Assembly: GCA_017936025.1 (NCBI GenBank)
Contig: JAGBGL010000117.1
Coordinates: 1-10,717 of the forward strand
DNA length: 10,717 nt
DNA from: Bacillota bacterium
Lineage (GTDB): Bacteria; Bacillota; Clostridia; Peptostreptococcales; Anaerovoracaceae
Direction of reading: 5' to 3'
A program made the position numbers and the translations under genes. Under the pieces are notes generated by a model. The model saw only the letters and a program-made list of their open reading frames with translations, was not told the DNA's origin and searched no databases. Positions 5,118-10,717 of this stretch are shown one piece after another (within the stretch, counting starts at the first letter, position 1; each line of letters opens with the position of its first letter).

Positions 5118-6516
5118 AATTGAAGAAAACAGGGACGAGCAGATCAGCTGTCTGCAGGAACTGATACGGATAAAGAGTGTCGAAGAACCCGCAAAAGGCG
5201 ACATGCCTTTCGGTGAAGGCGTTCACGGAGCATACACGTACATGATGGAAAAATGCAGCCGCGAAGGCTTCGCAATAAAAAATGCGGACAACTATGGCGG
5301 ACATGCAGAACTTTCCGGAAGCGGAGATAAAGTTTTCGGTATCGTAGGACATCTGGATGTAGTTCCTGAAGGCCATGACTGGGAAGAAGATCCGTACGGC
5401 GGCCTGGTAAAAGACGGATTCATTTATGGAAGAGGCACTACGGACAACAAAGGACCTATGGTCGCAGCATATTATGCAATGAGAGCGATCAAAGAGTGCG
5501 GAGTTCCTATGAGAGATACTGTGCGCCTGATTTTCGGTCTGGATGAAGAAACCAACTGGGCTGGCATGGAGCACTATATCGCGAAACTGGGAGTGCCTGA
5601 TTACGGTATCACACCGGATGCAGACTTTCCGGCGATCCATGGAGAAAAAGGCATCATGGTGTTTGACCTTGCGAAGAAGTTCATGCCGGCAACAGCAAAA
5701 GGTCTTGAACTGAGATCCGTAAAAGGAGGCACGGCACCTAATATGGTTGCAGATTCTGCGAGGGCTGTCGTGAGAGACACTTCCGGAGCTGGATACGATA
5801 TGATCCGTGCACAGGTGGCTGCAAAGCGTAATAAAAATCATGTGACGATAAATTGCCGCGGGATCGGAACGAGTTTTGAACTAACAGCAGAAGGTGTGGC
5901 TGCACACGGTGCAAAGCCGGAAGCAGGCAAAAATGCCATTTCTGTTCTGATGGAGTTCCTGGGAGAGCTTAACTTTGTAAATGAGGATGCGGCTGTTTTC
6001 GTCGACTTCTACAATCAGCATATCGGCTATGAAACAGACGGGCACTCTCTGGGCTGCGGCTTCAGCGATGGGCCGTCAGGAAAACTGATCCTGAACGTAG
6101 GAATGATCGACCTGGATCATGAAGCTGTAAAACTGACAATAAATGCCCGCTATCCTGTCACGATGCATGCCGAAGATGTATATGAAGGTATTGTACCGGT
6201 AACTGATAAGTTCAATCTGGGAATAATCAAAGGCAAGAACGAGGATCCGATTTACATCCCGGCAGACGATCCGATGATCGTTACACTGATGGATGTTTAC
6301 AAAAAACATACCGGTGACACAGAGAGCAGTCCGCTGGTGATCGGCGGCGGAACTTACGCGAGAGCCTTTGAAAACGTGATAGCTTTCGGCGCGATGTTCC
6401 CGGGAGATCCGGATCTGATGCACCAGAAAAATGAACGCATTTCCATCGATAATTTCATGCTGATGACAAAGATCTTTGCGGAAGCGATTATCCGTCTGGC
6501 AGGGGAAACTGAATAA
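5089..6516 (+). CDS. pepV: PepV-type dipeptidase, M20 metallopeptidase
   Basis: This is a 475-residue M20 peptidase matching PepV in length and motif order. GHLDVVPEG gives His88 and Asp90. YGRGTTDNKGPM gives the bridging Asp119. LDEETNW gives the catalytic Glu153 and zinc ligand Glu154. TPDADFPAIHGEKG gives Asp177. MHQKNERI gives His445. A lid domain of about 180 residues is inserted between the two halves, as in the dizinc PepV dipeptidases, which cleave a wide range of dipeptides in the cytoplasm as the last step of peptide use. The ATG at 5089 lies inside the end of the CapA-family gene and has GGGAG at 5078-5082 at suitable spacing, so a coupled start with a 29-base overlap is well supported. 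It is the last gene of the 2389-6516 run. I see no T-tailed terminator after it; the riboswitch promoter begins six bases past the stop. Confidence 0.93.
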   Translation: MEYLDLVLNKIEENRDEQISCLQELIRIKSVEEPAKGDMPFGEGVHGAYTYMMEKCSREGFAIKNADNYGGHAELSGSGDKVFGIVGHLDVVPEGHDWEEDPYGGLVKDGFIYGRGTTDNKGPMVAAYYAMRAIKECGVPMRDTVRLIFGLDEETNWAGMEHYIAKLGVPDYGITPDADFPAIHGEKGIMVFDLAKKFMPATAKGLELRSVKGGTAPNMVADSARAVVRDTSGAGYDMIRAQVAAKRNKNHVTINCRGIGTSFELTAEGVAAHGAKPEAGKNAISVLMEFLGELNFVNEDAAVFVDFYNQHIGYETDGHSLGCGFSDGPSGKLILNVGMIDLDHEAVKLTINARYPVTMHAEDVYEGIVPVTDKFNLGIIKGKNEDPIYIPADDPMIVTLMDVYKKHTGDTESSPLVIGGGTYARAFENVIAFGAMFPGDPDLMHQKNERISIDNFMLMTKIFAEAIIRLAGETE

Positions 6517-6522
6517 AACCCC

Positions 6523-6551
6523 TTGACAAGGTATAATTATAGAATTATTAT
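6523..6551 (+). promoter_or_regulatory. Promoter of the riboswitch-ribU unit
   Basis: A perfect -35 TTGACA (6523-6528) and TATTAT (6546-6551) are 17 bases apart, a near-consensus housekeeping promoter. Initiation would fall near 6558, about a dozen bases before the riboswitch. It lies immediately after the pepV stop codon. Confidence 0.8.
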
Positions 6552-6569
6552 AAATATGTAAAGATAATC

Positions 6570-6690
6570 TGTTTCAGGGCGAGGTGAAATTCCTCACCGG
6601 AGGTAATGCGCGCGAGCGACAAGTCCTCGAGCCTCACGGCTGAATGGGTGTGATTCCCATACCGACGGTATAGTCCGGATGAAAGAAACA
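6570..6690 (+). promoter_or_regulatory. FMN riboswitch (RFN element)
   Basis: The conserved core of the FMN aptamer is easy to follow: AGGGCGAGGTGAAATTCCTC near 6576-6595 with ACCGGAGGTAAT after it, AAGTCCTCGAGCC (6621-6633), GGGTGTGATTCCCAT (6646-6660) and CCGACGGTATAGTCCGGATG (6662-6681). The closing helix P1 is TGTTTC (6570-6575) with GAAACA (6685-6690). Elements of this type bind FMN and switch off riboflavin biosynthesis or transport genes. An intrinsic terminator starts 28 bases after P1 and ribU follows, so premature termination when FMN is abundant is the likely mechanism. Confidence 0.95.
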
Positions 6691-6718
6691 AGTGATACAT
6701 CTTTGTTTTTGTATTGCG

Positions 6719-6748
6719 CCCTGGAATCGTCAGATTCCGGGGTTTTTT
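6719..6748 (+). terminator. Riboswitch-controlled intrinsic terminator
   Basis: CCCTGGAATC (6719-6728) pairs with GATTCCGGGG (6733-6742) through ten pairs including one T-G, with the loop GTCA, followed by TTTTTT (6743-6748). It lies between the FMN aptamer and ribU, about 50 bases before the ribU start, as expected for a transcription-attenuation expression platform. Confidence 0.9.
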
Positions 6749-6798
6749 AGTGACCTGACAGATTCCTTGAAATCACATCGTTGTTAGGAGGAATCAAA

Positions 6799-7350
6799 AT
6801 GAACAACAATCTCAACGGACAGGCAAAGACTGTCAAACTTGCCAAAATGGGCATGCTGGTAGCTATTTCTATCGTGCTGGTGTATTTCATACACTTCCCG
6901 CTGATCCCTGCGGTTCCGTTCTTGGAATATGACCCTGCAGACATTCCGATCATGATCGGTACATTTGCATTCGGTCCATGGGCGGGCTTCCTGCTTACAG
7001 TTGTAACTTCCCTTGTACAGGGACTGACAGTAAGTGCGGGTTCCGGTCCTTACGGGATCATCATGCATATCATTGCAACAGGCACATTCGTGCTGGTAGC
7101 AGGCTTTATCTACAAAGGCCATAAGAGCAAGAAAAGAGCTATCATTGCGCTGGTTTGCGGTGTTGTTGCATGGATCCTGGTAATGATCCCTGCAAATCTG
7201 TTTATCACACCGGCATTCATGGGTATGCCTAGAGAAGCGATCATGGCGTTCATGCCGGGAATCGTTTTATTCAACTTCCTGAAATCCACAATCAATGCAG
7301 TTATCACATTCCTGCTGTACAAGAGAATTTCGGGATTCCTGCACAGATAA
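6799..7350 (+). CDS. ribU: Riboflavin ECF transporter substrate-specific component RibU
   Basis: The 183-residue product is a very hydrophobic membrane protein with about five to six predicted membrane segments, the usual size for an ECF S-component. It has a basic N-terminus (about 8-17), the motif FLEYDPADIPIMIGTFAFGP (41-60) seen in RibU-type S-components, and GSGPYGIIMH (81-90). RibU binds riboflavin and imports it together with the shared EcfA, EcfA' and EcfT energising module, which is not in this window. A TTG at 6781 in the same frame is not the start: TAGGAGG at 6785-6791 precedes the ATG at 6799 by seven bases. The FMN riboswitch directly upstream independently supports riboflavin as the substrate. 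The gene is monocistronic between the riboswitch promoter and the terminator at 7398-7428. Confidence 0.95.
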   Translation: MNNNLNGQAKTVKLAKMGMLVAISIVLVYFIHFPLIPAVPFLEYDPADIPIMIGTFAFGPWAGFLLTVVTSLVQGLTVSAGSGPYGIIMHIIATGTFVLVAGFIYKGHKSKKRAIIALVCGVVAWILVMIPANLFITPAFMGMPREAIMAFMPGIVLFNFLKSTINAVITFLLYKRISGFLHR

Positions 7351-7397
7351 ATAAAGTCCGAATACTTACTATATAATCCTTAAACTTTTACTATGTG

Positions 7398-7428
7398 CCC
7401 GGCGGCTCTGCAAGTCTGCCGGGTTTTT
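7398..7428 (+). terminator. Intrinsic terminator after ribU
   Basis: CCCGGCGG (7398-7405) pairs with CTGCCGGG (7416-7423), eight pairs including one G-T, with a ten-base loop, followed by TTTTT (7424-7428). It ends the ribU transcript and separates it from the t6A operon. The t6A promoter should lie in the next 80 bases, but I see no convincing -35/-10 pair there. Confidence 0.85.
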
Positions 7429-7507
7429 CAATTTTGCGGAAGCCGGTGTGCTCCTGTTATGCCCTGCAGTGAGTTTTGACGGATGTATTGCCGAAGGAAG
7501 CAGAAAT

Positions 7508-7945
7508 ATGATAAAATATAATACTATGAGAAAATTAATTATGAAAAACGAAGAAGATACCAGAGCCTTTGGCCTGGATCTGGGCAAAAGCCTCGAAAAA
7601 GGAGATATCGTTGCGCTGGTGGGCGACCTGGGAACAGGAAAGACAGCACTCACTAAATACATCGCGGAGGGACTGGGAGTCGCAGGACCGATCACCAGCC
7701 CTACATTTACGGTAGTCCAGGAATATCACGACGGCAGACTGCCCCTGTATCATTTCGACGTATACAGAGTGTACGACGAAGATGAACTGTTTGAACTTGG
7801 ATATGAAGAATATTTTTACGGAGAAGGAGTCTGCATAGTTGAGTGGGCGGATCTTATCGAAGACATGCTTCCGCCGGAGACAAAACTTATCCGTATTGAG
7901 TATGGGGAAAACCCTGAAGAAAGGATATATCAATGTACATTTTAG
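7508..7945 (+). CDS. tsaE: tRNA t6A synthesis ATPase TsaE
   Basis: TsaE is the small P-loop ATPase that works with TsaB and TsaD to place threonylcarbamoyl on adenosine 37 of ANN-decoding tRNAs. The product carries the Walker A motif GDLGTGKT (39-46), TSPTF (63-67), YHFDVYR (81-87) and VEWAD (111-115), all typical. The frame is open back to 7448, but those extra residues do not look like TsaE. AAGGAAG at 7494-7500 lies seven bases before the ATG at 7508, giving 145 residues. An ATG at 7526 would give 139 residues and aligns about as well with typical N-termini, but it lacks a ribosome binding site. The gene is the first of the t6A operon and its last 13 bases overlap tsaB. Confidence 0.93.
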   Translation: MIKYNTMRKLIMKNEEDTRAFGLDLGKSLEKGDIVALVGDLGTGKTALTKYIAEGLGVAGPITSPTFTVVQEYHDGRLPLYHFDVYRVYDEDELFELGYEEYFYGEGVCIVEWADLIEDMLPPETKLIRIEYGENPEERIYQCTF

Positions 7946-8622
7946 CATTGGAAACGACAGGGGCACATGCTTCTGTTGCAATCATAAATGAAGAGGGAAA
8001 AATCGCTGAAAAGGTGTCGGATTCCGTCCTGAATCACCTGCAGAATCTGATGCCGATGACGAAGGAACTGCTGGACGAACAGGGATTGTCAATAGGCGAT
8101 ATGACAGCAATTGCAGCGTCTCAGGGCCCTGGTTCTTTCACGGGAATCAGAATCGGAGTATCTTCTGCAAGAGCGCTGGCGCAGGTGACAGGGATAGAAA
8201 CTGTTGCAGTGCCTACTCTGAAAGCATTCGCATATAACGCTCCTGACTTTGACGGCCTGATCTGCCCGGTGTTCGATGCGAGACGCAGCCAGGTGTTTGC
8301 AGCTGCATACAAATGGAACGGCGGAAAAATCGAAGAAATCGTATCGGGTGCGGCTTATGCACTGGATGATTTCCTGGAAAAGACGGCAGAGGTAGGCCTT
8401 CCGAGAATGTTTTTCGGTGACGGCGTAAAAGCATATGCCGACAGATTCGCGGAAGAGGAAACCGCGCCTGAGGAAATCAGACTTCAGATGGCTTCCTCCG
8501 TGGCGAAGCTGGCAAAAGACATGTACGAAGAGGGACAGGCAGTTCATTACGAAGATCTGAAACCTGATTACATGAGAAAAGCAGAAGCTGAAAGAAAACT
8601 GGAAGAAAAGAGCAGGAAATAA
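7933..8622 (+). CDS. tsaB: tRNA t6A synthesis protein TsaB
   Basis: The 229-residue product is an ASKHA-fold protein and inactive paralogue of TsaD that dimerises with it in the t6A complex. It opens MYILALETTGAHASVAI, the phosphate-1-type strand-turn of the fold, and has the TsaB signature QGPGSFTGIRIG (64-75). It lacks the HxxxH metal motif of TsaD, as expected. AAAGGA lies shortly before the ATG at 7933, which overlaps the end of tsaE by 13 bases in another frame. The stop codon shares its last base with the rimI start. Such overlaps point to coupled translation and fixed stoichiometry of the complex. Confidence 0.95.
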   Translation: MYILALETTGAHASVAIINEEGKIAEKVSDSVLNHLQNLMPMTKELLDEQGLSIGDMTAIAASQGPGSFTGIRIGVSSARALAQVTGIETVAVPTLKAFAYNAPDFDGLICPVFDARRSQVFAAAYKWNGGKIEEIVSGAAYALDDFLEKTAEVGLPRMFFGDGVKAYADRFAEEETAPEEIRLQMASSVAKLAKDMYEEGQAVHYEDLKPDYMRKAEAERKLEEKSRK

Positions 8623-9092
8623 TGATGAACCCTGAATTAGTAGTAAGACCTGCAGAAGCAACGGATGTGGCTGCTATTGCCGAGATGGAGAAAATCTGCT
8701 TTGAGACACCTTGGTCCGAAGATGCGATCATGCACGAACTGACAAAGAATCCGCTGGCGCACTATATTGTTGCGGAGCTTGAAGGAAAAGTCGTCGGTTA
8801 TGTGGGATTCTGGCAGATCTTAGATGAAGGCCATATAACGAATGTTGCGGTAAGACCTGAATGGAGAGGAAATCATATAGCTTCCACTATAATCGCGGTG
8901 ATGATCCAGGTTGGCGAAAGCCTGGGGATCGAGAGATATACTCTGGAAGTACGCAGCTCCAACGAGCCCGCAAAGGCGCTGTACCGCAATTTCGGCTTCA
9001 AGGAAGCGGGACTGAGAAAAGGCTATTACGAAGATAATGGCGAGGATGCGGTGATCATGTGGAGAGACCCGGCTGCATCGCCTGCAAACTAG
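8622..9092 (+). CDS. rimI: Ribosomal protein S18-alanine N-acetyltransferase RimI (GNAT family)
   Basis: The 156-residue GNAT acetyltransferase has the acetyl-CoA-binding segment ITNVAVRPEWRGNHIAS (72-88), where RGNHIA fills the R/Q-x-x-G-x-A loop, then LEVRSSN (108-114), KALYRNFGF (118-126) and RKGYYEDNGEDAVIM (132-146). These are the RimI features, including the EVRxSN and YY elements. RimI acetylates the N-terminal alanine of ribosomal protein S18; some bacterial homologues have broader targets. The ATG at 8622 overlaps the tsaB stop as TAATG; a second ATG follows immediately at 8625 and either may be used. Its place between tsaB and tsaD is common in Firmicutes and Actinobacteria, and does not by itself prove a role in t6A formation. 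Confidence 0.92.
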   Translation: MMNPELVVRPAEATDVAAIAEMEKICFETPWSEDAIMHELTKNPLAHYIVAELEGKVVGYVGFWQILDEGHITNVAVRPEWRGNHIASTIIAVMIQVGESLGIERYTLEVRSSNEPAKALYRNFGFKEAGLRKGYYEDNGEDAVIMWRDPAASPAN

Positions 9093-9093
9093 G

Positions 9094-9127
9094 CTGCCGC
9101 TGAACGGCAGTGCCCGGAAAGCGGGCA
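9094..9127 (+). repeat. Two tandem GC-rich hairpins between rimI and the next gene
   Basis: CTGCCG (9094-9099) pairs with CGGCAG (9105-9110). The next base starts a second hairpin, TGCCCG (9111-9116) with CGGGCA (9122-9127). Both have perfect 6-bp stems and five-base loops and they abut without a spacer. There is no T tract, so neither looks like an intrinsic terminator. They begin directly after the rimI stop codon. An mRNA-processing or stability role within the operon is possible. Confidence 0.5.
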
Positions 9128-9188
9128 GCAGATGAATAAAAAGTGGTTCCCGGCAGATAATAGTTATAAAAAACTGCAGGAGGGAGCC

Positions 9189-9395
9189 ATGTATAGATTT
9201 GATGATTATTATGAGGAAGAACGCAAGGGCAGTGAGATGGTCACGATAGCGTCACATTGTCCGAAATTTTCCCGGAGAGGGGATTTCGATGTGTTCAACA
9301 TGAGCACTTACCGGTCCTGTGAAAACTGCAGGAACCTTTCCGCGGATGACAGTTGTGCTTACAGAAAGCAGGACTATATCTTCCCTATGGAGTAG
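9189..9395 (+). CDS. Unrecognised 68-residue four-cysteine protein in the t6A operon
   Basis: The frame is open from an ATG at 9132, but that ATG follows a hairpin and has no ribosome binding site. GGAGG at 9179-9183 lies five bases before the ATG at 9189, so I take 68 residues as the product; the longer form would have 87. After an acidic, tyrosine-rich start (MYRFDDYYEEE) it contains four cysteines: HCPKF (Cys24), SCENC (Cys44 and Cys47) and SCAY (Cys56). The spacing C-x19-C-x2-C-x8-C, with His23 beside the first Cys, would suit a single structural zinc or an Fe-S cluster. There is no signal peptide or membrane segment. I do not recognise the family. It ends nine bases before the tsaD start, so it is certainly within the operon, between rimI and tsaD. 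Involvement in tRNA modification or S18 acetylation is conceivable from context only. Confidence 0.75.
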   Translation: MYRFDDYYEEERKGSEMVTIASHCPKFSRRGDFDVFNMSTYRSCENCRNLSADDSCAYRKQDYIFPME

Positions 9396-9404
9396 AGGAT
9401 AATT

Positions 9405-10421
9405 ATGAAAGACGGAAAATTAATTACATTGGCAATAGAATCCAGCTGTGATGAAACTTCTGTGGCAGTGCTGGCAGACGGACGTGAAGTCCTGTCCAAC
9501 GTCATTGCTTCCCAGATAAAAGTTCATCAGGTTTTCGGCGGAGTAGTTCCTGAAATTGCTTCCCGTCACCATCTGGATAATGTGAACCGCGTAGCAGACG
9601 AGGCAATGGCGGAAGCCGGCATCACTCTGGACGACGTCGATCTGATCGGCGTTACTTATGGTCCGGGCCTGGTGGGTGCGCTGCTGATCGGGCTGGCGAC
9701 TGCAAAAGCATACGCAATGGCAACAGGTAAACCGCTGGTGGGCGTGCACCACATTCAGGGGCATATCTGTGCCAATTACATAGCGCACAAAGAACTGGAG
9801 CCTCCGTTCATGGCACTGGTCATTTCCGGCGGACACACGAATATCGTGGAAGTGACAGACTACAATGAATGTCATGTGCTGGGCCAGACCCGCGACGATG
9901 CGGCAGGAGAGGCATACGACAAAGTTGCGAGGGTCCTGGGTCTTGGATACCCGGGAGGGCCTAAAATCGATAAAATCGCAAAAGAGGGCAATCCTGACGC
10001 GATTGAATTCAAACGTGTATTTCTGGAAAAAGACAGCCTGGACTTCAGTTTCAGCGGCATCAAGACGGGTGTGCTGAACTATGTGAATTCCGAAAAACAG
10101 GCGGGCAGAGAGATCAATGTGCCCGACGTTGCGGCGAGCTTCCAGCAGGCTGTGCTGGAAGTCATCGTGAAGAAGACTGTCGGCGCGGCAGTCCGGATGA
10201 AGAAGGATAAAATCGTCATGGCCGGCGGTGTTGCTTCCAACAGCAGACTGCGTGAGATGATGGAAGCAGCATGTGAGAAAGAAGGCATCAGGCTTTACTA
10301 TCCGTCTCCGATCCTGTGCACAGACAACGCGGCAATGATCGGATGCGCGGCGTACTACAGATACAAGGCGGGGCATGTGGATGATCTGACTCTGGATGCA
10401 ATCCCGCATTTACCATTATAA
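9405..10421 (+). CDS. tsaD: tRNA N6-adenosine threonylcarbamoyltransferase TsaD
   Basis: The 338-residue product is the catalytic subunit of the bacterial t6A complex, which transfers the threonylcarbamoyl group from TsaC/Sua5-made threonylcarbamoyl-AMP to A37 of tRNA. It has all expected features: AIESSCDETSVAV (10-22), the metal-binding HxxxH in HHIQGH (His116 and His120), ISGGHT (140-145), the DDAAGEAYDKVAR block (164-176), GYPGGP (181-186), FSFSGIKT (214-221), MAGGVASNSRLR (272-283) and CTDNAAMIG with metal ligand Asp307. The length is normal. AGAGGA at 9394-9399 lies five bases before the ATG. The tsaC/sua5 gene that makes the substrate is not in the window. The next gene starts 37 bases after the stop with no terminator visible between them. 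Confidence 0.97.
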   Translation: MKDGKLITLAIESSCDETSVAVLADGREVLSNVIASQIKVHQVFGGVVPEIASRHHLDNVNRVADEAMAEAGITLDDVDLIGVTYGPGLVGALLIGLATAKAYAMATGKPLVGVHHIQGHICANYIAHKELEPPFMALVISGGHTNIVEVTDYNECHVLGQTRDDAAGEAYDKVARVLGLGYPGGPKIDKIAKEGNPDAIEFKRVFLEKDSLDFSFSGIKTGVLNYVNSEKQAGREINVPDVAASFQQAVLEVIVKKTVGAAVRMKKDKIVMAGGVASNSRLREMMEAACEKEGIRLYYPSPILCTDNAAMIGCAAYYRYKAGHVDDLTLDAIPHLPL

Positions 10422-10458
10422 ATTCAGACGGGCCGGCGGCCTGAGAAAAGGACTATAA

Positions 10459-10717
10459 ATGATCGTTTTATCAGCAAAAGATTTGACAAAAACATATGGT
10501 ATAGACGTGATACTGCAGGACGTTTCCTTCCATGTAAATGAAGGGGACCGTATAGGCATCATCGGTGCCAACGGTGCAGGAAAGACGACGCTGCTGAGAA
10601 TGCTTTCAGGGGAACTCCCTTACGACAGCGGCGAATTCTATATGTCGCAGGATACGACTATCGGCTATCTGAAGCAGAGTGACAACTTCCAGTCCGAGAA
10701 TACTGTGATCGAAGAGG
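10459..10717 (+). CDS. ABC-F family ATPase, N-terminal part only (cut by window end)
   Basis: Translation from the ATG at 10459 gives 86 residues before the window ends. They begin MIVLSAKDLTKTYG and contain a Walker A motif GANGAGKT (36-43) in a segment reading DRIGIIGANGAGKTTLLRML, with a Q-loop-like GYLKQ (69-73). The absence of membrane segments and the VSFHVNEGDRIGIIGANGAG wording are typical of the duplicated soluble ABC-F ATPases, which act on the ribosome in translation control or antibiotic protection. Which ABC-F subgroup it is cannot be told without the linker and second ATPase domain. AAAGGA lies about seven bases before the ATG. It follows tsaD by 37 bases and may be co-transcribed with the t6A genes. 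Confidence 0.88.
   Translation, partial: MIVLSAKDLTKTYGIDVILQDVSFHVNEGDRIGIIGANGAGKTTLLRMLSGELPYDSGEFYMSQDTTIGYLKQSDNFQSENTVIEE

Noticed and set aside
6501..6524. AGGGG ... CCCCT hairpin as a pepV terminator
   Set aside because: The stem is only five pairs with a 13-base loop and no T tract, and it runs into the riboswitch promoter -35.
7355..7377. TATAAT at 7372-7377 as a promoter for the t6A operon
   Set aside because: No -35-like sequence lies at 16-18 bases upstream, and the ribU terminator at 7398-7428 would stop a transcript started here.
9420..10409. 329-codon minus-strand ORF opposite tsaD
   Set aside because: It mirrors a strongly conserved tsaD gene, has an atypical His/Cys-rich composition and no start signal. 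It arises from codon bias on the other strand.
10431..10441. GGCC-GGC-GGCC palindrome between tsaD and the ABC-F gene
   Set aside because: A four-pair stem with a three-base loop and no T tract is too weak to call a terminator or an element.

Overview
The window looks like chromosomal DNA from an anaerobic Gram-positive bacterium of the Clostridia (Bacillota). The evidence is the strong GGAGG-type ribosome binding sites, a reverse-type rubrerythrin, a PepV dipeptidase, an ECF riboflavin S-component behind an FMN riboswitch, and the tsaE-tsaB-rimI-tsaD order. A finer placement (for example an Anaerovoracaceae-like lineage) would be a guess.

Positions 1-1620 are visibly AT-rich and read like accessory DNA. 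They hold the 3' end of an unrecognised gene and a complete 196-codon unrecognised gene, both resembling in style the small acidic immunity-type proteins found downstream of secreted toxins. A strong hairpin terminator follows. The next 650 bases have no long gene, but they hold a 34-codon minus-strand ORF with a good ribosome binding site, an inverted repeat around its presumed promoter, a minus-strand terminator with no obvious gene in front of it, and five copies of GGACAAC.

Positions 1571-2388 hold a minus-strand reverse rubrerythrin gene (peroxide defence) with its own terminator and promoter. It is divergent from the next operon. Positions 2389-6516 are a tight plus-strand run: a lipoprotein solute-binding protein without a permease, a NifU-domain Fe-S protein, a membrane-anchored CapA-family protein and a PepV-type M20 dipeptidase. 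The last two overlap by 29 bases.

Positions 6523-7428 are a self-contained riboflavin uptake unit: a near-consensus promoter, an FMN riboswitch, an intrinsic terminator, ribU and a closing terminator.

Positions 7508-10421 are the t6A tRNA-modification operon (tsaE, tsaB, rimI, tsaD), with overlapping or nearly touching genes. A 68-codon four-cysteine protein of unknown function sits between rimI and tsaD, preceded by two tandem GC-rich hairpins. The window ends inside an ABC-F ATPase gene that starts 37 bases after tsaD.

Most of 1571-10717 is ordinary core genome. The best candidates for something undescribed are the four-cysteine protein in the t6A operon and the structured region at 1000-1570. 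I found no CRISPR array, tRNA, rRNA, transposase or integrase.
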